Source: Spirochaetales bacterium (GTDB lineage Bacteria; Spirochaetota; Spirochaetia; Treponematales; Treponemataceae). Taken from it: 64,000 bases of DNA. The stretch spans positions 1 to 64,000 of the forward strand of contig QKEL01000010.1 of NCBI GenBank assembly GCA_003252395.1. Direction: 5' to 3'. Shown piece after piece: positions 47,237 through 56,409 of the stretch. Position numbers and translations under genes: made by a program. The notes under the pieces are model-generated. The model was not told the DNA's origin. It saw nothing but the letters and a program-made list of their open reading frames with translations, and did no database searches. Position 1 is the stretch's first letter, and every line of letters begins with the position of its first letter.

Positions 47237-47929
47237 GTGGCGAGCATATACGTGGTGGAAGACAGCGAAAACATCCGCGAGGCGGTACGCGGCTATCTCG
47301 AGCTCGACGGGCACGAGGTGGCCGAGTTCGATAAACTCGCGGACGCGAGAAAATCCCTCGAAACCGCCGCGCCCGACCTGCTCCTCCTGGACGTAATGCT
47401 CCCCGACGGGGACGGTTTTCTCTTCGCCAAAAAGCTGAGGCAAACCAAGGCCATTCCCGTCATTTTCCTGACCGCGCGGGCGGACGAATCGGACCGGATT
47501 ACCGGCTTGGAACTCGGCGCCGACGACTACGTGGTAAAGCCCTTTTCGCCCAAGGAGCTCGTATTGCGGGTAAACGCCGTATTGCGCAGGGTCCAGGGAC
47601 GGAACGGGCCCCTCGCGGCGCGTCCGGCGCGCTACCTGCTGAGCGGCGCGGCCTTGGAGCTCGATCGCGCGAACCACCGCCTTACCCTCGACGGGGCGGC
47701 GCTCAGCCTTACCGCCGCGGAGTGGACGATCCTTTCCTACCTCGCGGAAAAGTGCCCGCAGGTTTTCAGCCGGGCGCAGCTCCTCCAGGCCTGCCTCGAT
47801 TCCATCGCCGACGGCTCGGAACGCACCATCGACACCCACGTCAAGAACATACGGGCCAAGCTCCGCAACCCCGAGTGGATCGAAACGGTACGGGGCTTCG
47901 GCTACCGTTTTTCGGGGCGGCCGGAATGA
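47237..47929 (+). CDS. OmpR/PhoB family response regulator (GTG start)
   Basis: IYVVEDSENIREAVRGYLEL, LLLLDVMLPDGDGFL, VVKPFSPKEL; winged helix SDGSERTIDTHVKNIRAKLRNPEWIETVRGFGYRF-like C-terminus. Confidence 0.93.
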   Translation: MASIYVVEDSENIREAVRGYLELDGHEVAEFDKLADARKSLETAAPDLLLLDVMLPDGDGFLFAKKLRQTKAIPVIFLTARADESDRITGLELGADDYVVKPFSPKELVLRVNAVLRRVQGRNGPLAARPARYLLSGAALELDRANHRLTLDGAALSLTAAEWTILSYLAEKCPQVFSRAQLLQACLDSIADGSERTIDTHVKNIRAKLRNPEWIETVRGFGYRFSGRPE

Positions 47930-49218
47930 GAAACGCGTTCTCCTGGCTCTTCAGGTCCATAGCGGGAAGCCTTGCCGCCCTCGTTCTGGTGCAGGTTCTC
48001 CTCGTTAGCCTGGGCCTCCCGCTCATACTCGGGGCCTATTCGCGATACCGCCAATCCGAGTTCGCGAGCCTCGCCGGGGAAATCCTTAAAGGGAGCCAAG
48101 AGGCGCGGGACCGCGTGCAAGGCCTGGAAAACGCCTTTTTCGTGTTCGCGGCGGACCGCAGCCTCATCTATTCCAATCGGGGAAAGGGGAAGAGCCTCGG
48201 CGAGGCGGAACTGATCCCCATTACGCTCGAAGGCTCCGTGGTCGGCTATTACCGCGCCCTCGAACTGCAGTTTCTCGATACCAAGGCCAACCGGGCCTTT
48301 TTCGTTTCCCTCATGACGCTGCTCGCCGGTTCGGTGCTCCTGTCGTCCGCCATCGGCCTCGTTTTCGCCTTCCGGGCCGCGGGCACCATTTCCCGCCCGG
48401 TGGAAACCCTGCTCGGCGACCTGAACGACCTGGAGCGGCTTTCGCCCGTAACGGCCCGGCGCTTCGAAATCAGCGAGCTCACCGGCGTCTCGGAACGCCT
48501 GGCGCGGGTGAGCGATATCCTTTCCCGGCAAGATTCCTACAAGCGGCAATGGATGCAGGATATCTCCCACGATCTGAGAACGCCCATCGCCGGGTTACGC
48601 GGCCAGCTCGAAGCCCTGCGCGACGGCGTCTTTACCCCTTCCGAAGAACGGTACGGCCGGCTTCTTTCGGAGATCGAGCGGCTGGAATCCATGGCCGCGG
48701 GGGTGTCGGAGCTTAATTCCCTGGAAAGCGCGGGGGAACCCGGCGGCGCGGTCAACGCCGAGGCCATCGACGGCGCGGAGTTCGCCGAGGAAATCCTGCG
48801 CCCTTTCGAGGCTCCCCTCTCCGAGAAGGGGGTACGGGTCGAGAAACGCGTTTCCGCCCCGACCATCCGCGGAGACCGGCCGCTCCTCCTGCGGGCCGCG
48901 GAAAACATCGTCTCGAACGCGCTTCGTTTCCTTCCCCCGGGAGGGCTTTTGGAGCTCGGCATCGACCCCACCGAGGAAGGCTGGGCGCTGAGCGTTTACA
49001 ACGACGGCCCTCCCATACCCGAAGAGCAGCTTGGTCTCGTTTTCAACCGCTTTTACCGGGGCGAGAATTCGCGCACCACGCCCGGCAGCGGGTTGGGGCT
49101 CAGTATCGTCAAGGAGATCGCCCGGCGGCATGGCGGTAGCATAATCGCCGAAAACCGCGGATACGGCGGCGCGCCGACCGGGGTCCGTTTTACCCTGGAA
49201 ATTCCCTGGGCCCCTTAG
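47926..49218 (+). CDS. Sensor histidine kinase
   Basis: Two TM, HAMP-like region, WMQDISHDLRTPIAGLRGQLEAL, NIVSNALRFLPPGG, GSGLGLSIVKEIARRHGG; ATGA-coupled to RR. Confidence 0.93.
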   Translation: MRNAFSWLFRSIAGSLAALVLVQVLLVSLGLPLILGAYSRYRQSEFASLAGEILKGSQEARDRVQGLENAFFVFAADRSLIYSNRGKGKSLGEAELIPITLEGSVVGYYRALELQFLDTKANRAFFVSLMTLLAGSVLLSSAIGLVFAFRAAGTISRPVETLLGDLNDLERLSPVTARRFEISELTGVSERLARVSDILSRQDSYKRQWMQDISHDLRTPIAGLRGQLEALRDGVFTPSEERYGRLLSEIERLESMAAGVSELNSLESAGEPGGAVNAEAIDGAEFAEEILRPFEAPLSEKGVRVEKRVSAPTIRGDRPLLLRAAENIVSNALRFLPPGGLLELGIDPTEEGWALSVYNDGPPIPEEQLGLVFNRFYRGENSRTTPGSGLGLSIVKEIARRHGGSIIAENRGYGGAPTGVRFTLEIPWAP

Positions 49219-49274
49219 AAAAAATCGCTTTGCGGCGGGGATCGGACAGGCTACACTGACGGGGCGGCGTCGCG

Positions 49275-49721
49275 ATGAACGGGGTCGGCGAAAAGAAATC
49301 GCGTTACGGGGGCTTTATCGTGGGAAAGTCTGTAAAAGGCATTATACGGATGGTGGGGATTTGGGATTTATTGCTTACCCTCCCCTTCGCACTGCCGGTC
49401 GTGAACGGTTACGCCATCGGCGCCCTACGCTCTCTCAATGGCCTGCTTTCGCCGGCCGCGCCGTTCCCGGAATTTAGCGGCTTTCACCTCTTTTTCGTAC
49501 AGTTATTCGGAATTCTCGCCGTATTATGGGCCGCGGTGCGCGTTCATACGGGCGAAGCCTATCTCGGAGCCTACGATTCGGCGGGAAGGTTGGTGGTGGG
49601 CTCCTGCATGATCGCGTTTACCCTCCAGGGCGGAGGGTTGGTTCCCGCGGCGTTTTCGGCGTCGGAATTCGGTTTCGCCCTCGTGCAGGCCTACGCGCTG
49701 AGTCGCGGGGTAAAGGGCTGA
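49275..49721 (+). CDS. Hypothetical membrane protein
   Basis: 148-aa ORF with about 4 TM segments. Confidence 0.6.
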   Translation: MNGVGEKKSRYGGFIVGKSVKGIIRMVGIWDLLLTLPFALPVVNGYAIGALRSLNGLLSPAAPFPEFSGFHLFFVQLFGILAVLWAAVRVHTGEAYLGAYDSAGRLVVGSCMIAFTLQGGGLVPAAFSASEFGFALVQAYALSRGVKG

Positions 49722-49742
49722 GAAAGGGCGCAAACCGTTCGA

Positions 49743-50096
49743 TTAGCCTTTCCGCTTTCCGCAGCCCGATCCCTTTACCGTTCCGCCGAACGCGATCATG
49801 ACGCCCAGGATAAAGCCCAGGTTATACGTCGCTCCGGTATTGTGCACCTCGTACACGTTCACGTTCTTGTTGAAAAGCGAAACGATAAACGCGATGAACG
49901 CGATTATCCCATGCCAGAGGCCGAGAAGGAAGCCCGCGGGGGCCTTCTCGCCCGCGCGAACCGTGGCGACGAGCTCGTTTTGCCCCGCTGCGCAGGAAGC
50001 GAGAACAAAAGCGGCCGACAGCGCGAGGAACAGCATGCCGGCGCGGCGAACGGCCCGATCGCCGCGGGATTGAATCGAAACGCCTATCTTTTTCAT
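49743..50096 (-). CDS. Small putative membrane lipoprotein
   Basis: Lipobox-like LASCAAG; GLWHGIIAFIAFIVSLFNKNVNVYEVHNTGATYNLGFILGVMIAFGG. Confidence 0.6.
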   Translation of the reverse strand: MKKIGVSIQSRGDRAVRRAGMLFLALSAAFVLASCAAGQNELVATVRAGEKAPAGFLLGLWHGIIAFIAFIVSLFNKNVNVYEVHNTGATYNLGFILGVMIAFGGTVKGSGCGKRKG

Positions 50097-50167
50097 GCCC
50101 TCACTCTATACCTCGCGCCGAGGAATTTCAAATGCCGTTCGCATCGCAGGCTACCGCAAGGGCGCGC

Positions 50168-50210
50168 GCAAAAAAAATGGCGCGCACCGGGAGGAGTCGG
50201 TACGCGCCGG
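50168..50210 (-). terminator. Rho-independent terminator of the ara operon
   Basis: Minus strand GGCGCGTACCGACTCCTCCCGGTGCGCGCC followed by ATTTTTTTT. Confidence 0.7.
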
Positions 50211-50258
50211 AGAGAGGGATAATTACTTAGGCAAAGACCGCGGAACCGTTCCGATCGG

Positions 50259-51011
50259 TCAATGCGCGCCGCCCTGGCCGTAGTAGGCGTTGGGGCCGTG
50301 CTTACGCAGGTAATGCTTGTCCACGATATAATGCGGAAGCCCCGTCGCCCCGGGATTCGCCTGGAGGGTGAGCAGGGCCATGCGGGCCATTTCCTCGAGC
50401 ACCGCGCCGTTGTACACCGACTTGGCGGCGTTGGCCCCCCAGGCGAAGGGACCGTGCCCGCCCACGAGCACCATGGTCACCTCGGAAGGCTTCATGGGGC
50501 CGCACTGGCCGGGAATGCCCTCGAGAAAGGCCTTCACGATCAACTTGCCCGTTTCCAGCTCGTAATCCCGTTCCACCGCTTCCTTCGAAAGGTAGGGCGT
50601 GCAGGGAACGGGAAGCTGGATATGGTCGGCGTGGGTGGTACCGAACAGCGGTATCGCCCTGCAGGCTTGGGCCCAGGCCGTGGCGTGCGTGGAGTGGGTA
50701 TGGATAATGCCCCCCACGGCCGGCTTCCCGGAACCCGACCCCGCGTTGAAATCGCGATAGAGGACCCGGTGGGTCGGCGTGTCCGAAGAAGGGTTTAGTT
50801 TCCCCTCGACGATCGTACCCTCAAGGTCAACCACGACCATATCCCCGGGTTTCAGCTCGGGATACGGCACGCCGGAAGGCTTGATCGCGAAGACGGCGCG
50901 CGAGGCGTCGTAGGCGGAGACGTTTCCCCAGGTGTATAGGGCAAGGCCGCGGGCGGGAATTTCCATGTTCGCCGCCCACGCCTCTTCCTTAAGAGAGGCG
51001 TAAACCGACAC
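50259..51011 (-). CDS. araD: L-ribulose-5-phosphate 4-epimerase
   Basis: LALYTWGNVSAYD, IKPSGVPYPELKPGDMVVVDLEG, SDTPTHRVLYR, GGIIHTHSTHATAWAQA, FGTTHADHI. Confidence 0.95.
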   Translation of the reverse strand: MSVYASLKEEAWAANMEIPARGLALYTWGNVSAYDASRAVFAIKPSGVPYPELKPGDMVVVDLEGTIVEGKLNPSSDTPTHRVLYRDFNAGSGSGKPAVGGIIHTHSTHATAWAQACRAIPLFGTTHADHIQLPVPCTPYLSKEAVERDYELETGKLIVKAFLEGIPGQCGPMKPSEVTMVLVGGHGPFAWGANAAKSVYNGAVLEEMARMALLTLQANPGATGLPHYIVDKHYLRKHGPNAYYGQGGAH

Positions 51012-51017
51012 GGTACC

Positions 51018-52529
51018 TTACCTCCAGGCGGCGGCGTTCCACCGCAGCTCGTTCCGGAACGAGGGAACCGTGGTTCCCTTGCCGATGGAAACGAACTCGA
51101 TCCCGACCATCTCCGCCCAGTCGCGGATCATGTCGGCGGTAAGGATATTCGAGAAGGCGGTGTGGTGCCCGCCCCCCGCGAGAATCCAGCTTTCGGCGGA
51201 GGTCGTCATGTCAGGGAGGGGCTTCCAGAGCACGCGGGCCACGGGAAGCTTCGGGAAGGGCTTGGCGGGCTTAACCACTTCCACCTCGTTGAGCACGCAG
51301 CGGAAGCGGTTGCCGAAGTCGACCACCGAGGCGCAAATCGCGGCGCCGGGGTTCGAGTCGAACACGAGGCGGGCGGGGTCTTCCTTGTCGCCGATCCCGA
51401 GCTGATGCACCTCGAGTTTGGGCTTTCCCGCGGCGATGGAGGGGCAGACTTCAAGCATGTGCGCGCCGAGGATAAGGCCGTCTTCCTTTTTCGTGCCGAA
51501 GTGATAGGTATAGTCTTCCATGAAGGAATCGCCGAAACCGGCCCCCTTGGCGGCGCCAAGCCCGGCCGACATGACCTTGAAGGTGCGTACCATGGCGGAA
51601 ACCTTCCAGTCGCCCTCGCCGGCGAAGCCGAACCCGTCGGCCATGAGCCGCTGGACGGCGAGGCCGGGAAGCTGCTTCATGCCGTGCAGGTCCTGGAAGT
51701 TCGTCGTGAAGGCGTTGGCGCCCTTGTCGGCGAAAAAGGCGCGGAAGGCGATTTCGATCCGAGCCTGCTCGCGGATATGGGCGAGGGCGAAGGCCTTGTC
51801 GGCGCCCCACGCGATCTCGTACTCGCCCTCGTAGGTCTTTACCAGGGCGTCGATTTCCGCGTCGGTTACCTTGGCCATATAGGCCACCAGGTCGCCGATC
51901 CCGTAATAGGGCACGGACCAGCCGAGCTTGATCATGGCCTCGACCTTGTCGCCGTCGGTAACCGACACCTCGCGCATATTGTCGCCGAAGCGGACGATCC
52001 GGAGCGCCTTTCCGTCCGCAACCGCGATTCCCGCGCGCATCCACTTGGCGATCCGCGTCCTCGTCTCGCTATCGCTCCAGTGGCCGGCGATTACCTTGCG
52101 GGGCACGTCCATGCGGGCGGTAATAAAGCCGAATTCCCGGTCGCCGTGGGCAGACTGGTTCAGGTTCATGAAGTCCATATCGATGGTATCGTAGGGTAGG
52201 TCACGGTTGAACTGGGTGTTGAACTGCAGGAGCGGCTTCTTGTAGGAGGAAAGGCCGGCGATCCACATCTTGGCGGGGCTAAAGGTGTGCATCCAGGCGA
52301 TAACGCCCGCGCAATCGCGCTCGGCGTTGGCCTTCTCGAGCTCGGTCCGGATCGCGTCCGGGGTGAGCAGGGTGGGCTTCCACACGATCTTGCAGGGCAT
52401 GGAGGGGTCGGCGTTCAGGGCCTCTACCACCTTCTTGGAGTCCTCGGCCACCTGGCGAAGGGTTTCGTCGCCGTAAAGGTCCTGGCTTCCGGTTATGAAC
52501 CAAAACTCGTATTTCTTCAGGTCAATCAT
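51018..52529 (-). CDS. araA: L-arabinose isomerase
   Basis: FWFITGSQDLYGDETLRQVAEDSKKVVEALN, GVIAWMHTFSPAKMWIAGL, LLQFNTQFNRDLPYDTIDMDFMNLNQSAHGDREFGFI. Confidence 0.97.
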   Translation of the reverse strand: MIDLKKYEFWFITGSQDLYGDETLRQVAEDSKKVVEALNADPSMPCKIVWKPTLLTPDAIRTELEKANAERDCAGVIAWMHTFSPAKMWIAGLSSYKKPLLQFNTQFNRDLPYDTIDMDFMNLNQSAHGDREFGFITARMDVPRKVIAGHWSDSETRTRIAKWMRAGIAVADGKALRIVRFGDNMREVSVTDGDKVEAMIKLGWSVPYYGIGDLVAYMAKVTDAEIDALVKTYEGEYEIAWGADKAFALAHIREQARIEIAFRAFFADKGANAFTTNFQDLHGMKQLPGLAVQRLMADGFGFAGEGDWKVSAMVRTFKVMSAGLGAAKGAGFGDSFMEDYTYHFGTKKEDGLILGAHMLEVCPSIAAGKPKLEVHQLGIGDKEDPARLVFDSNPGAAICASVVDFGNRFRCVLNEVEVVKPAKPFPKLPVARVLWKPLPDMTTSAESWILAGGGHHTAFSNILTADMIRDWAEMVGIEFVSIGKGTTVPSFRNELRWNAAAWR

Positions 52530-54226
52530 TTCGTTTCTCCTTTAACCTCAGATTCGATAAACGCGCCAAGGCGCTTGAATTTTCCGTAGAGCCCGTTATA
52601 GACCGCCACCGCGGCGGGATTGGGCTTATGGACCCGCTCGGTTCCCGCGGAAAGGGCTTTCTGCGCGGTGAATAGGTCCGGGTAGAGCCCCGCGGCCGTT
52701 GCGGCGAATACCGCCGCGCCGATCGCGCAGGACTGGTCGCCCGCGGTAACCTGAATCTCGCGATTGGTCACGTCCGCGAGGATCTGCATGCCGAGCTTGC
52801 TCTTCCGGGCCACGCCGCCTATGGCCATAATCCGCTCGATCTTCACGCCGCCCGCCTCGAAGGCCTCGATAATCGCGCGGGCGCCGAACGCGGTGGACTC
52901 AAGAAGGGCGCGCATGACCATGGGGGCGTCGGTCCCGAGCTTGATCCCGGTAATCGCGGCGGCGAGCTTTTGGTTCGCGAAGGGGGTACGACGACCGTTA
53001 ACCCAGTCCAGGGCCACCGGCGAGGATTCGCTCGGGGGAATGGATTCCGCCGCCTCCTCCAATCGCCTGACCAGGTTCTTTTCGATGGCTTCCACGTCCA
53101 GTCCCTTGGCGGCGGGATCGGCGGCCACGAGGTTCTTGACCGGCCACATGAGCAGGTTCCTGAACCAGGCGTAGTAATCGCCGTACGCGGACTGTCCGGC
53201 CTCGTAGCCGATCCAGTCGGCGACCACGGAACCGTCTACCTGGCCGCAAATGCCGGGGACCAGGGCCTCGCTCTCGCCCGCCTTCGGCTTTTCCGCGATG
53301 ATAATGTCGCAGGTTGAGGTACCGATGCTCTTCACGAGGGTTCCGGGGGCAGCGTCGCCGCCGACCGCGCCGATATGCGCGTCGTAGGCGCCCACGCACA
53401 CGATGGTCGACTCGCTCAGGCCCAGGCTCTTGGCCCACGCGGGGGTAAGCTTTCCCGCCACGGTTTCGGTGGTCCAGGTCTCGCTGCCAAGCGTATCCCG
53501 CAGCGCGCCGAGCCGCGGGTCCAGCCGGTCAAAGAACGCCCTTGGGGGATAGCCGCCCCATTCCTTGTGCCACATGATCTTATGGCCCGCGGCGCAGCGG
53601 CTTCGCTTAATGGCCTCGGGGCTTTCGGTTCCCGTCAGCGTCGCGGTGATCCAGTCGCAGTGCTCGACCGCCGTATAGGCCGCCTTGGCGACCCGGTCGT
53701 TGCCCCGAAGGGTATGCAGGGTTTTCGCCCAAAACCATTCGGACGAATACACGCCGCCCATATACTTGGTAAAATCCGTTCCGCCCCAGGTACGGCACAG
53801 CGCGTTTATCTCGTCCGCTTCCTTTATAGCGGTATGGTCCTTCCAGAGAATGAACATCGCGTCGGGATCCTCGGCGAACTCCGGCAAGAGGGAAAGCGGC
53901 GTGCCGTTCCTGTCCGCGAAACAGGGCGTTGAGCCCGTGGTGTCGATCGAGATGGCGCGAACCTTTCCGGTTACGGAAGCGTTAACGTTAACGCTTGCCT
54001 GCGCAAGGGCGCCCTTCACGGCTAGGGTAAGGCTCTCCGTGTAGTCTTTCGGATGCTGCCTGAACCTGTCCGCCTTGGGATCGCAGTATGCCCCGGATTT
54101 CCAGCGGGGATAGTACGCGACATGCTGGCCCGCGACGTGGCCGTCGGCGGCGTCCAGAATCACGACCCGTACCGAGTCAGACCCGAAGTCCGCCCCCAGT
54201 ACGTAATGCTCGTCTTTGTTCATCAT
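52526..54226 (-). CDS. araB: Ribulokinase
   Basis: YVLGADFGSDSVRVVILDAADG, GGVYSSEWFWAKTLHTLR, VCVGAYDAHIGAVGGDAAPGTLVKSIGTSTCDI; ATGA overlap with araA. Confidence 0.96.
   Translation of the reverse strand: MMNKDEHYVLGADFGSDSVRVVILDAADGHVAGQHVAYYPRWKSGAYCDPKADRFRQHPKDYTESLTLAVKGALAQASVNVNASVTGKVRAISIDTTGSTPCFADRNGTPLSLLPEFAEDPDAMFILWKDHTAIKEADEINALCRTWGGTDFTKYMGGVYSSEWFWAKTLHTLRGNDRVAKAAYTAVEHCDWITATLTGTESPEAIKRSRCAAGHKIMWHKEWGGYPPRAFFDRLDPRLGALRDTLGSETWTTETVAGKLTPAWAKSLGLSESTIVCVGAYDAHIGAVGGDAAPGTLVKSIGTSTCDIIIAEKPKAGESEALVPGICGQVDGSVVADWIGYEAGQSAYGDYYAWFRNLLMWPVKNLVAADPAAKGLDVEAIEKNLVRRLEEAAESIPPSESSPVALDWVNGRRTPFANQKLAAAITGIKLGTDAPMVMRALLESTAFGARAIIEAFEAGGVKIERIMAIGGVARKSKLGMQILADVTNREIQVTAGDQSCAIGAAVFAATAAGLYPDLFTAQKALSAGTERVHKPNPAAVAVYNGLYGKFKRLGAFIESEVKGETK
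53977..53996. promoter_or_regulatory. 20-bp perfect palindrome AAGCGTTAACGTTAACGCTT inside araB, putative intragenic operator
   Basis: aagcgttaac|gttaacgctt; shares a 15-mer with the ggu promoter region. Confidence 0.65.
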
Positions 54227-55239
54227 ACGAGATTCTCCTTGAAAAATATGTCCAGCGGCATCGCTATCTCGGGATCGGTCCGTTCCTCAAGCACGATGTT
54301 TCTGTACAGTTGCGTTACGGCGATACGGCCCTGCTCTTCGGGACGCTGCGAAATAAGGCAATCGATCCGCCCGTCCCGCAGGCATTCAACGTTTTCGGGA
54401 ACCAGGTCGTACCCGATAATCTTGCGGCCGTCCTTCATTCCCCGGCGGTACACCCGCTCGGCGACAACGTGGCCCACCGAGGACACGGCGAAAAAACCCT
54501 GAATCGCCGGCCGCTCGTTTAGGGTGCGGTCCAATATGGCCAGCATGTCGGATTCATGGTTTTCCGGGCACACCAGGTCGATAATCTCGACCTTCGGGTT
54601 CCCGGAAAACCAGGCGGTAAAGCCCCGGGCACGCTCGTTCAGGTTGAAGGCTTCCGTGTACGGGCGAACCACGGCGAAGGGACCTTCCGACGCGGACAGG
54701 AATTCCATGACCCGCCCGGCGAGAAAGCCGCCCCGGAACGGGTCTTGGGCGATCGTGGTTATCCCGTGGGCTCCCGGCAACGGGGAGTCGATAATGCAAT
54801 AGGGGACCGCCGGGGGCCTTTCGGAAAGAAGCACCAGAGTCTCTTCCTGCATGACCGGCGCGATAATATAGCCGTCGCACCCGGAGTCCAGCATGGCCTG
54901 ATACGCCGCGTCCAGCGAAAAACGGTCAGGCCGCTCGAAGGGGTACAGTTTCGTTTCGATCGAGAAAACCGAGAACGACGCCGCGGCCCGCACGATCGCG
55001 TCGTACATCAGGCGCCAATACCGGCTTTCGCCTTCCAGGCCGGGAATGAGTATTCCCAGCTGATAACCCCGGTTTCTCTTCAAGTGGCGCGCCAGAGGAT
55101 TGGGCTGATACCCCTCTTCCTCGATAATCGCGCGTATGCGGTTACGAGTCGCCTCAGAAACGCGGCCGCGGTCATGCAGTACGCGATCTACCGTACCGAT
55201 CGACACTCCGGCTCGCTTTGCGATCTCGGTTACCGTCAT
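54223..55239 (-). CDS. LacI family regulator at head of ara operon (AraR/GalR-like)
   Basis: MTVTEIAKRAGVSIGTVDRVLHDRGRVSEATRNRIRAIIEEEGYQPNPLARHLKRN; paralogue of 33801-34826; ATGA-coupled to araB. Confidence 0.93.
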   Translation of the reverse strand: MTVTEIAKRAGVSIGTVDRVLHDRGRVSEATRNRIRAIIEEEGYQPNPLARHLKRNRGYQLGILIPGLEGESRYWRLMYDAIVRAAASFSVFSIETKLYPFERPDRFSLDAAYQAMLDSGCDGYIIAPVMQEETLVLLSERPPAVPYCIIDSPLPGAHGITTIAQDPFRGGFLAGRVMEFLSASEGPFAVVRPYTEAFNLNERARGFTAWFSGNPKVEIIDLVCPENHESDMLAILDRTLNERPAIQGFFAVSSVGHVVAERVYRRGMKDGRKIIGYDLVPENVECLRDGRIDCLISQRPEEQGRIAVTQLYRNIVLEERTDPEIAMPLDIFFKENLV

Positions 55240-55264
55240 TTCCCTCCCCCCGTTTCATCCTTGC

Positions 55265-55276
55265 GTGTACCTACAC
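55265..55276. promoter_or_regulatory. Operator GTGTACCTACAC downstream of the ara-operon promoter
   Basis: Near-palindrome next to minus-strand TTGACG-17-TATTAT. Confidence 0.65.
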
Positions 55277-55369
55277 CCACATAATACCCCGGTTGGTTGA
55301 CCGCGTCAATCGCGGTTTATAGCGAGAATGCTTGTAATGGTACGAAAAAGGTAGATATAATATTCAACT

Positions 55370-56290
55370 ATGAATCAGGATGAACGGCTACTGGTAGTAG
55401 ACCCCCTCGCGAACATGGATAAATTAAAAGCCATGGCCTCGGAACCCCGCATACAAATTCTGCAGCTGATCCGGCAGCGGGTGCGGAACGTCAACGAGAT
55501 AGCGGACGACATGCACTTGCCCCAGTCCACCGTGGCCACCCACATATCCATCCTCGAAAACGCCGGCCTCATCCGAACGGAATCCGTGAAGGCAAAAAAG
55601 GGCAACCAAAAGCTCTGTCGGCCCGCCTTCGAGGAAATGCTCATTCAGTTTCCCGAGGAGCAAACCGAGGAAAACTGCCTGGAAGTGGAAATGCCCATCG
55701 GGCTGTATACGAATTACCGCGTCTCCGCCCCCTGCGGGCTATGCTCCACCGAGGGCATTATCGGCTTTTTGGACATTCCGGACTCTTTCTTGAACCCGAA
55801 CCGCATGAAGGCGGGCCTTATCTGGTGCGAGTCCGGCTTCGTGGAGTACAAATTCCCGAATAACGCCATGTATGACAAGCGAAAGGTCAAACGCCTCGAG
55901 CTGAGCATGGAGCTTTCCTCGGAAACGCCGGGCACGAACAAGAATTGGCTGTCCGACATTACCCTGTGGCTCAACAACGTTGAAACGGGGTCCTGGATTT
56001 CCCCGGGCGACTTTGGGGACAAGCGGGGGAAATACACGCCGGACTGGTGGAAACTCGAGGGCTCCCAATACGGGTTGCTCAAGCACTGGAACGTCAGCGA
56101 CGAGGGCACCTACGTGGACGGCGTGAAGATATCTTCCGTCACCCTCGACGACCTCTGCCTTATGGAGCACCACTCCATCAAGGTAAAAATCGGCGTGCAG
56201 GACAACGCCGAACACCTGGGCGGCATGAATATTTTCGGCAAGGGATTCGGTAATTACGACCAGGGCATCGTGCTTCGGCTCTATTTTTAG
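55370..56290 (+). CDS. ArsR-like HTH regulator with large C-terminal domain
   Basis: KLKAMASEPRIQILQLIRQRVRNVNEIADDMHLPQSTVATHISILENAGLIRTE; C-terminal ~200 aa unassigned; upstream of GH51. Confidence 0.83.
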   Translation: MNQDERLLVVDPLANMDKLKAMASEPRIQILQLIRQRVRNVNEIADDMHLPQSTVATHISILENAGLIRTESVKAKKGNQKLCRPAFEEMLIQFPEEQTEENCLEVEMPIGLYTNYRVSAPCGLCSTEGIIGFLDIPDSFLNPNRMKAGLIWCESGFVEYKFPNNAMYDKRKVKRLELSMELSSETPGTNKNWLSDITLWLNNVETGSWISPGDFGDKRGKYTPDWWKLEGSQYGLLKHWNVSDEGTYVDGVKISSVTLDDLCLMEHHSIKVKIGVQDNAEHLGGMNIFGKGFGNYDQGIVLRLYF

Positions 56291-56409
56291 CGAAACAAAG
56301 CGCGTAAATTTTTCGATATACAACGCATTTTCTCGATAAAGTGGTTGAACCGCACAAAAAACGGGGTTATGATTCGTTCAAACGCACACTTTACTTTATC
56401 GAGGCATAT

